Shown here one piece after another: positions 58,512-64,000 of a stretch of 64,000 nucleotides of DNA. Origin of the DNA: Frankia sp. AiPa1 (GTDB lineage Bacteria > Actinomycetota > Actinomycetes > Frankiales > Frankiaceae); assembly GCF_023243075.1 (NCBI RefSeq), contig NZ_JALKFZ020000001.1, positions 124,001 to 188,000 on the forward strand, in the 5' to 3' direction. Position 1 is the first letter of the stretch. Each line of letters starts with the position of its first letter. The notes below the pieces were generated by a model, which did no database searches, was not told the DNA's origin, and saw only the letters and a list, made by a program, of their open reading frames with translations. Position numbers and translations under genes: made by a program.

Positions 58512-58955
58512 TTACTGCGCGACCTGGATGATCTCGAAGGGGGTGGGCTGCTGCGCCTCGTGCGGGTGCGTCGAACCCGCGTAGACCTTCAGCTTCGTGC
58601 CCTGCGCGCGACCGAGCCTGTTCTTCGGCAGCATGCCCTTGATCGCCTTCTCGACGATGACCTGCGGCCGCGTGTCGAGCAGCTCCCCGTAGGAGGTGCT
58701 GCGCAGACCGCCCGGGAACCCCGAGTGGCGGTGGTACTGCGCCTGCTGGCGCTTGTTGCCGCTCAGCGCCACCTTGCCGGCGTTGATCACGATGACGAAG
58801 TCACCGGTGTCGATGTGCGGGGCGAAATACGCCTTGTGCTTGCCCCGCAGCAGCGTGGCGGCCTGGGTCGCCAGCCGGCCGAGCACCACGTCGGTGGCGT
58901 CGATGACGTGCCACACGCGCTGAACGTCCGCGGGCTTGGGCTGGTACGTGCGCAC
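58512..58955 (-). CDS. rplM: 50S ribosomal protein L13
   Basis: 147 residues from GTG 58955. [47 protein letters not shown] and [13 protein letters not shown] are L13 signatures. GAAGG precedes the start. First gene of the rplM-rpsI operon. Confidence 0.98.
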   Translation of the reverse strand: MRTYQPKPADVQRVWHVIDATDVVLGRLATQAATLLRGKHKAYFAPHIDTGDFVIVINAGKVALSGNKRQQAQYHRHSGFPGGLRSTSYGELLDTRPQVIVEKAIKGMLPKNRLGRAQGTKLKVYAGSTHPHEAQQPTPFEIIQVAQ

Positions 58956-59456
58956 AGGTCTGCCTTCTCGTTCGGACGGGCCCGTCCGGCGGCTCCCGAG
59001 AAGCCGGCGACCTGGACTCGTCAAGAAATCAGGACTCGTCAAGAATGTGGAGTGCGCGGACAGGACGTGTCACGCGCAGCAGTCTTTGAGGTTACCAGGC
59101 GACTGGGACAACCCGCGCGGCGACCACCCACCGGCGTCCCCGACACCGGCCCGCCCCGTACCCCGTACCCCGCACGGCCACCAGCACCGCGGCGGACCGG
59201 CCCAGCCGTGCGCGACGCCGACGCTCACCGTCGCGAGCTTGCGACCCGACGGGGGTTCGGCCCGACAACGGGGGAAGCGAGCAACCTCGTGGTTCATCAC
59301 CGTACCCACCTCGGAGCGCCGGCGCCCGGACAGCCGAGAGTCAGAGTCGGTGTCGGCCATACCGTCACCGGGACAGTTCACCCGGAACCCCCATAGAACG
59401 GCCGTACTGTGCGCGGGCGTCCGACCCGCCCGCAAACGCTGGCTATTCTGGCCGGG
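58956..59456. other. Divergent region upstream of rplM, with direct repeat
   Basis: 501 bp without a gene between rplM and the 559-residue membrane protein. GGACTCGTCAAGAA occurs at 59014-59027 and 59032-59045; read on the minus strand each copy contains TTGACG, a -35-like hexamer, so the repeat may be part of the rplM promoter region. Frames crossing the gap are shadows. Confidence 0.45.
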
Positions 59457-61136
59457 ATGACTGAATTGGACGGCGAGGATCAGACGGGGCACAGCACCCC
59501 TGGTCACGCGGGCCCCGACTCGCCGGACCTGGCAACCCGGCAGTCCAACGGCCCCACCGGTCACAGGCCCGGCACCACGGGCATCACCTCCCCCCGGGGC
59601 GCGGCTGGCTCCCCAGGTTCGGCTGGGCGGAACGCCTCCCCGCCGGGCGCCTCCCCGGGGAGCAGTGCGGCCGGCCCAGGCGCCTCGCCGGGCCAGGCCA
59701 CGACCTCTGGCCCGGACCTGCACGGCCGCTATGTGACCTACGACGGGTGGACACCCCCGAGCGACGATCCGCTGTTCGGCGGTCCACGCAGCTACGCGTT
59801 CTCCTTCGACCACCTCTCGCCCGCAACGTCCCCGGATCAGCCGATCACCTCGGCCCCGTCGGCGTCGGGCTCGGCAGCCGGCGAGCACCCGGCTTCGATG
59901 GGACCCGCGCCATCCCCGGGAGCGTCCACGGCGGCTTCTGGCGCACCCGCGGCCGGTCCCGACGGGCCGTCCACCGATCCTGGCTGGCCGACTGGTCCCG
60001 GCAGGCTCGCCGACACCAGCTGGGGCGCCGAGGACGAGCACGAGTGGCCGGGCCGGTACGAACGGCCAGCGGCCCGTGCGGCGGGCCCGTGGGGAGGCGC
60101 CGCGTCCGATGGAGGCGCGGTGCCTGATGGAGGCACCGCATCCGGCCCGAGGCTCGACGACGGCTATCGCCCTGGCGCCACCGAGACGGCCCAGCCTGGC
60201 ACGACGGCCTGGACGACGCCGCGTGGCGATGCCGCTCCCGTGCCCCCCCTGCGGGCGACGAGAGACACGGCGCCCGGCTATCCCGGCTTCGACACGGCCA
60301 GGTTCTCCGGCGGCGGTTTCGGCCCGAACGATGGTTCCGGCCAGCATGACGATCTCGGCCGCGACGATGGCTACGGCCACGACAGCCACGAGGCCGACGA
60401 TCAGGAGCCGGGCCGCTCCCCTCGGGCCTGGCGGGTGCTGCTCACGGTCGCCGGCGCCGTTCTGGTGCTGGTGGCGGCGATTGCAGCCGTCGCGCTACGT
60501 AGCAACGGCAACGGCGCGAGCCCTCAGCCCGGCACAGCCGCCACGGCCGGTACGATCGCACCGATCCCGGCGAACTTCCTGGACAGCGTCACCACCGACG
60601 CGGATCCGATCAGAACCGGCGAGTTCTTCACCGACACCTCGGTCGAGCGCAACGGCCATCAATACCGGCGGCTCGCCGGTCGGCTCGACCACGGCTGCCC
60701 GCAGCTGACCAGCGAGCTCGCCAAACTGTTCACCAGCTCCAACTGCCTGCAGGTCGTGCGTTCGCTGTACCTGAGCACCCCCACCGCCGGCGCACGTCAG
60801 GTGCTCGCCGGCGTGACGGTGTTCCGCCTCGACACCAGCGCGACGGCGACCCGCGGCGCCCAGGCGCTCAGCTTCGGCGTCGGCGGCATCGCACCGCTGC
60901 CGATCCCGGCCGGCGCTCTCTCCGGCCCGCACGTCGCCAGCCCCGGCGGGAACAACTCCTGGCGGGTTGCCCAGGCTCGCGGCCACTACCTCGTGTTCAC
61001 GCAGGTCGCCTACGTCGACGGAACTGCCGGGGCGGCGACCGACCCCGCGCTGAAGGCGGCCCAGACCGACCTCGCCCAACTCGCGGCCGAACCGATCGGC
61101 GACCGCGCCGTCCTCGGCCACGGCCCACGACACTGA
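59457..61136 (+). CDS. Disordered single-span membrane protein with 200-residue extracytoplasmic domain
   Basis: Unrecognised protein of 559 residues. MTELDGEDQTGHSTPGHAGP starts a 320-residue Pro/Gly/Ala/Asp-rich region. One transmembrane helix follows (VLLTVAGAVLVLVAAIAAVAL, about 325-346). The outside domain (about 365-559) looks folded: GEFFTDTSVERNGHQYRRLA, LDHGCPQLTSELAKLFTSSNCLQV with two cysteines, ARGHYLVFTQVAYVDG. Layout resembles the two proteins at 27208-32017, though the outside domains differ. ATG 59457. Divergent from rplM. Confidence 0.75.
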   Translation: MTELDGEDQTGHSTPGHAGPDSPDLATRQSNGPTGHRPGTTGITSPRGAAGSPGSAGRNASPPGASPGSSAAGPGASPGQATTSGPDLHGRYVTYDGWTPPSDDPLFGGPRSYAFSFDHLSPATSPDQPITSAPSASGSAAGEHPASMGPAPSPGASTAASGAPAAGPDGPSTDPGWPTGPGRLADTSWGAEDEHEWPGRYERPAARAAGPWGGAASDGGAVPDGGTASGPRLDDGYRPGATETAQPGTTAWTTPRGDAAPVPPLRATRDTAPGYPGFDTARFSGGGFGPNDGSGQHDDLGRDDGYGHDSHEADDQEPGRSPRAWRVLLTVAGAVLVLVAAIAAVALRSNGNGASPQPGTAATAGTIAPIPANFLDSVTTDADPIRTGEFFTDTSVERNGHQYRRLAGRLDHGCPQLTSELAKLFTSSNCLQVVRSLYLSTPTAGARQVLAGVTVFRLDTSATATRGAQALSFGVGGIAPLPIPAGALSGPHVASPGGNNSWRVAQARGHYLVFTQVAYVDGTAGAATDPALKAAQTDLAQLAAEPIGDRAVLGHGPRH

Positions 61137-61187
61137 CCGGCACCGGAGCCACCCAGCTCGAGGTGCCGCGAGCCGTCAACCCGACCG

Positions 61188-62117
61188 TCAGCCCGACGAG
61201 GTGGTGGGAACGCGCACCGCCCGGGTGATCTCGGCCCGGGCGGCGAGTGCCGTGTCCGGCGGGTAGCGCACCTCGACGAGGGTCAGGCCGTGCGCGGGCG
61301 CCACCGTGACCGACGGGTCGCGCATCCCACGGCGCAGCACGGCCACCGGCCACTGCGGCGGCCGGCGTCCCTCGCCGACGGCGAGCAGCGCACCCACGAG
61401 CGCCCGGACCATCGAGTGGCAGAAGGCATCCGCCTCCACGTCCGCCGTGAGCACACCGTCCCGCTTGCGGGAGACGTCCAGGCGCAGCAGGGTGCGCACT
61501 GTGGTCGCGCCTTCCCTGCGCCGGCAGAACGCGCCGAAGTCGTGCTCGCCCAGCAGATGCAGCGCGGCAGCCGCCATGGCCGACGCGTCGAGGGGGCGTG
61601 GCCAGGCCAGGGTGTCGAAGCGCCGCAGCGGCTCGGCGCCGAACGCGGCGTCGGTGATCCGGTAGACGTACCGACGCGACAGCGCCGAGAACCGAGCGTC
61701 GAACCCGGCGGGTGCCGGGGCGAGACCAGTGATCCGAATGGACCGGTCGAGCACGCCGTTGAGCCGCCGGGCCAGCCCGCCGAGCGGTACCTCGGCCGGC
61801 AGATCGACATGCGCGACCTGACCGGCCGCGTGCACGCCGGAGTCGGTGCGTCCGGCGACGGTCAGACGGACCGCGGCGAGCCGGGTGACCCGCATGAGGG
61901 CGTCCTCGACGTCGCCCTGCACGGTCCGCTGCGCCGGCTGGCGCGCCCAGCCGGCGAACGGCGTCCCGTCGTAGGCGATGTCCAGCCGAAGCCGGACCAG
62001 CCCGTCGGTGGACCCGACCACGGCCGGCAGGCCACGGGGGCCGCGCACGCTCTCGGATCCGGGCGTGCCGTCGGAGCCGGGCGCGTCACGGGAGCCGGCT
62101 GCCGTGTCGTCGGACAT
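61188..62117 (-). CDS. truA: tRNA pseudouridine(38-40) synthase TruA
   Basis: Converts U38-U40 of tRNA anticodon stem-loops to pseudouridine. LDIAYDGTPFAGWARQP begins the fold, the catalytic aspartate is in AGRTDSGVHAAGQVAH, and RRYVYRI and EADAFCHSMVRALVG are conserved. 309 residues from ATG 62117 (GGGGAG upstream), with a 40-residue Ser/Gly/Asp-rich N-terminal extension. Downstream of rpoA-rplQ as usual. Confidence 0.95.
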   Translation of the reverse strand: MSDDTAAGSRDAPGSDGTPGSESVRGPRGLPAVVGSTDGLVRLRLDIAYDGTPFAGWARQPAQRTVQGDVEDALMRVTRLAAVRLTVAGRTDSGVHAAGQVAHVDLPAEVPLGGLARRLNGVLDRSIRITGLAPAPAGFDARFSALSRRYVYRITDAAFGAEPLRRFDTLAWPRPLDASAMAAAALHLLGEHDFGAFCRRREGATTVRTLLRLDVSRKRDGVLTADVEADAFCHSMVRALVGALLAVGEGRRPPQWPVAVLRRGMRDPSVTVAPAHGLTLVEVRYPPDTALAARAEITRAVRVPTTSSG

Positions 62118-62164
62118 CTGGTACTCCCCGAGCGATAGGCGGACACGCGACTGTCGTAACGCGC

Positions 62165-62199
62165 AAGGCCCGCCACCCCGAGACGGGGCAACGGGCCTT
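62165..62199 (-). terminator. Hairpin between rplQ and truA
   Basis: AAGGCCCG (62165-62172) pairs with CGGGCCTT (62192-62199), and CCCC/GGGG (62076-62079 equivalent arms at 62176-62179 and 62185-62188) extends the stem inside. It lies in the 223-bp gap after rplQ; probable end of the ribosomal protein operon. Confidence 0.7.
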
Positions 62200-62340
62200 C
62201 GGCCGTCGGCGTGCGCGACCCGCCCCGCCGCATCTGCGCGCACTCTCCGCGCACCGGCCGGTCAGGACGGTGCCGACAGTTCGATCAGAGCGGCTCTGAC
62301 GGGTCAGGACAAGTCAACAGGTCAAGAACTCGGCCGGGTG

Positions 62341-62979
62341 TCAGGAGGTGGTGCCGGAGTCGTCCTTGGCCTGAGTGCTCGCCTGCTCCTCGGTGGCCTG
62401 ACCCTCGACGGCCTGACCTTCGACGGCCTGACCCTCGACGGCGGAGGGCGCCTCGCTGACGGTCGGGGTCTCGGCCGACTCGGCGGCGACGGCCGCGGCG
62501 GTCGGTGACTCCTTCGCCAGGTCCTCGGCAGCCTCGGCGGTGGCACCGGTCGGCTTTCGACGCTCCTCGAAACGGGTGCCACGGGCACGCTCAGCCTCAC
62601 CGACCGCCTGCTGGCCGACGGTAAGCGCCTCGACCAGCTCGATGCGGGCCAGCGGCGCGTTGTCGCCCTTGCGGTTGCCGAGCTTGATGATCCGGGTGTA
62701 TCCGCCCTCCCGGTTGGCGTACCGGGGGCCGATCTCGGTGAACAGGGTGTGCACGACCGAGTTGTCCCGGACCTGCCGCATCACCCGGCGACGGGCGTGC
62801 AGGTCGCCGCGCTTGGCGAACGTCACCAGCCGCTCGGCATACGGACGCAGCCGCTTGGCCTTGGCCTCGGTGGTGGTGATGCCGCCGTGCTCGAACAGCG
62901 CGGTGGCGAGGTTGGCCAGCAGCAGCCGCTCATGTGCGGGGCTGCCGCCGAGCCGGGCGCCCTTCGTTGGCGTGGGCAT
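62341..62979 (-). CDS. rplQ: 50S ribosomal protein L17 with long acidic tail
   Basis: The first 120 residues are L17: [41 protein letters not shown] and [21 protein letters not shown]. The protein continues to 212 residues, nearly twice the common bacterial length, with an Ala/Glu/Thr-rich tail containing the tandem 5-residue repeat AVEGQ (nt 62395-62440). Such tails occur in several actinobacterial L17 proteins. 118 bp after rpoA. Confidence 0.96.
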   Translation of the reverse strand: MPTPTKGARLGGSPAHERLLLANLATALFEHGGITTTEAKAKRLRPYAERLVTFAKRGDLHARRRVMRQVRDNSVVHTLFTEIGPRYANREGGYTRIIKLGNRKGDNAPLARIELVEALTVGQQAVGEAERARGTRFEERRKPTGATAEAAEDLAKESPTAAAVAAESAETPTVSEAPSAVEGQAVEGQAVEGQATEEQASTQAKDDSGTTS

Positions 62980-63061
62980 GATGAGTGCTCCTCGTTCCTT
63001 TCACTGTCCCGCCAGGCTGCCCGCCCGTAGGACGGCGGCATGCCGCCACCGGATGTCGTGC

Positions 63062-63090
63062 GGGGGCCCCCGCGTGTCGCGGAGGCCCCC
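63062..63090 (-). terminator. Hairpin between rpoA and rplQ
   Basis: 13-bp stem with one mismatch (63062-63074 with 63078-63090) and a TGT loop, 7 nt after the rpoA stop. It may partly stop or stabilise the transcript between rpoA and rplQ rather than end the operon. Confidence 0.5.
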
Positions 63091-63097
63091 GGGAAGG

Positions 63098-64000
63098 TCA
63101 GTACTGTTCGGTCTCGACGAACTCGGCGCCGTCGTCGTGCGGGTCGGAGAACGGCGCGTTGTAGGTGTCGGTGCCGTAGGTGTCGACGGCCTGCCGCGGG
63201 TCGAATCCGGGCGGGGAGTCCTTGAGCTGCAGGCCCATGGCACCCAGCTTCGTCTTGACCTCGTCGATCGACTTCTGCCCGAAGTTGCGGATGTCGAGCA
63301 GGTCGGCCTCGCTGCGCGAGACCAGTTCACCGATCGTGTGGATGCCCTCGCGCTTGAGGCAGTTGTAGGAGCGGACGGTCAGGTCCATCTCCTCGATCGG
63401 CAGTGCGAGGTCGGCCGCCAGCGCCGCGTCCGCGGCGGACGGGCCGATGTCCACGCCCTCGGCCTCGGCGTTGAGCTCCTGCGCCAGCCCGAACAGGCCG
63501 ACGAGGGTCTTGCCGGCACTGGCCATGGCGTCCCGCGGGGAGATCGACGGCTTCGTCTCGACGTCGACGATGAGCCGGTCGAAGTCGGTGCGCTGCTCGA
63601 CGCGGGTGGCCTCGACCTTGTAGGTCACCTTCAGCACCGGCGAGTAGATCGAGTCGATCGGGATCCGCCCGATCTCCTGGCCGGCCTGCTTGTTCTGGGC
63701 GGCGCTGACGTAGCCACGGCCCCGCTCGACGGTCAGCTCGATCTCGAGCTTGCCCTTGTCGTTCAGGGTGGCCAGGCGCAGCTCGGGGTTGTGCACCTCG
63801 ACGCCGGCCGGGGGCGCGATGTCCGCCGCGGAGACCTCACCGGGTCCCTGCTTGCGCAGGTACATCACGGTCGGTTCCTCGTTGTCGGAGCTGACGACCA
63901 GTTCCTTGAGGTTCAGGATCAGGTCGGTCACGTCCTCCTTGACGCCGGGCACGGTGGAGAACTCGTGCAGCACCCCGTCGACCCGGATGCTGGTGACCGC
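63098..64000 (-). CDS. rpoA: RNA polymerase alpha subunit RpoA (5' end outside window)
   Basis: 301 codons, open to the window edge. The partial N-terminal domain shows [40 protein letters not shown] and [24 protein letters not shown]; the C-terminal domain has [20 protein letters not shown] and [19 protein letters not shown], the UP-element and activator-binding surface. About 45 N-terminal residues are missing. First of the rpoA-rplQ-truA order. Confidence 0.97.
   Translation of the reverse strand, partial: AVTSIRVDGVLHEFSTVPGVKEDVTDLILNLKELVVSSDNEEPTVMYLRKQGPGEVSAADIAPPAGVEVHNPELRLATLNDKGKLEIELTVERGRGYVSAAQNKQAGQEIGRIPIDSIYSPVLKVTYKVEATRVEQRTDFDRLIVDVETKPSISPRDAMASAGKTLVGLFGLAQELNAEAEGVDIGPSAADAALAADLALPIEEMDLTVRSYNCLKREGIHTIGELVSRSEADLLDIRNFGQKSIDEVKTKLGAMGLQLKDSPPGFDPRQAVDTYGTDTYNAPFSDPHDDGAEFVETEQY

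Noticed and set aside
59070..60389. Open frame of 439 codons opposite the 559-residue membrane protein
   Set aside because: Antisense to a gene with a clear membrane span and folded domain; Arg/Gly-rich without homology.

Overview
The window is high-GC actinobacterial chromosome. Gene content and order (a cvnABCD conservon, a WhiB regulator beside groESL, long Pro/Ala/Gly-rich linkers, many GTG starts, GTGA/ATGA stop-start overlaps) point to a Frankia-like member of the Frankiales or a close relative. The genus is inferred from gene content only. Nearly all of it is core housekeeping DNA. I see no rRNA, tRNA, CRISPR array, insertion sequence or prophage.

Layout. (1) 1-8 kb, minus strand: purH, purN, an XRE-like regulator, a PerM-like (DUF6350) membrane protein, a DUF5336 membrane protein, sucD and sucC. 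This matches the Mycobacterium tuberculosis block Rv0951-Rv0957. (2) 8.4-18 kb: a Ser/Thr kinase with a C-terminal DUF4190-like membrane domain, a fused beta-alpha carboxyltransferase, a lipase-like hydrolase, pcrA and a threonine dehydratase. (3) 18-27 kb: guaA, a divergent cvnABCD signalling operon whose sensor-kinase gene carries an apparent +1 frameshift, and an orphan amino-acid-type substrate-binding lipoprotein. (4) 27-38 kb: two disordered single-span membrane proteins, guaB3, guaB, a DUF5319 gene, a 1.2-kb repeat-rich gap and a WhiD-like gene. (5) 38-46.7 kb: groEL1/groES under a CIRCE operator, a 1.6-kb scar with marR and azoR remnants where tsaD is normally found, then rimI, tsaB, tsaE, an alpha/beta hydrolase and glyA behind a ZTP riboswitch. 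(6) 47-58 kb: alr, nnr, acpS, a PadR regulator, a SWIM protein, glmS, DUF2000, a truncated EamA transporter and glmM. (7) 58-64 kb: rpsI, rplM, a disordered membrane protein, truA, rplQ and rpoA (5' end outside the window).

How the genes work together. Purine synthesis dominates: PurN and PurH finish IMP, GuaB and GuaA convert IMP to GMP, and GlyA supplies one-carbon units. The ZTP riboswitch on glyA senses the AICAR-derived alarmone that builds up when PurH lacks 10-formyl-THF, so it links the two ends of the window. A second theme is the cell envelope (GlmS, GlmM, Alr, PerM). A third is translation (RpoA, L17, L13, S9, TruA and the TsaB/TsaE t6A proteins). Intergenic regions are rich in perfect GC hairpins that look like terminators, mostly without U-tracts; guaA has a canonical one with six U.
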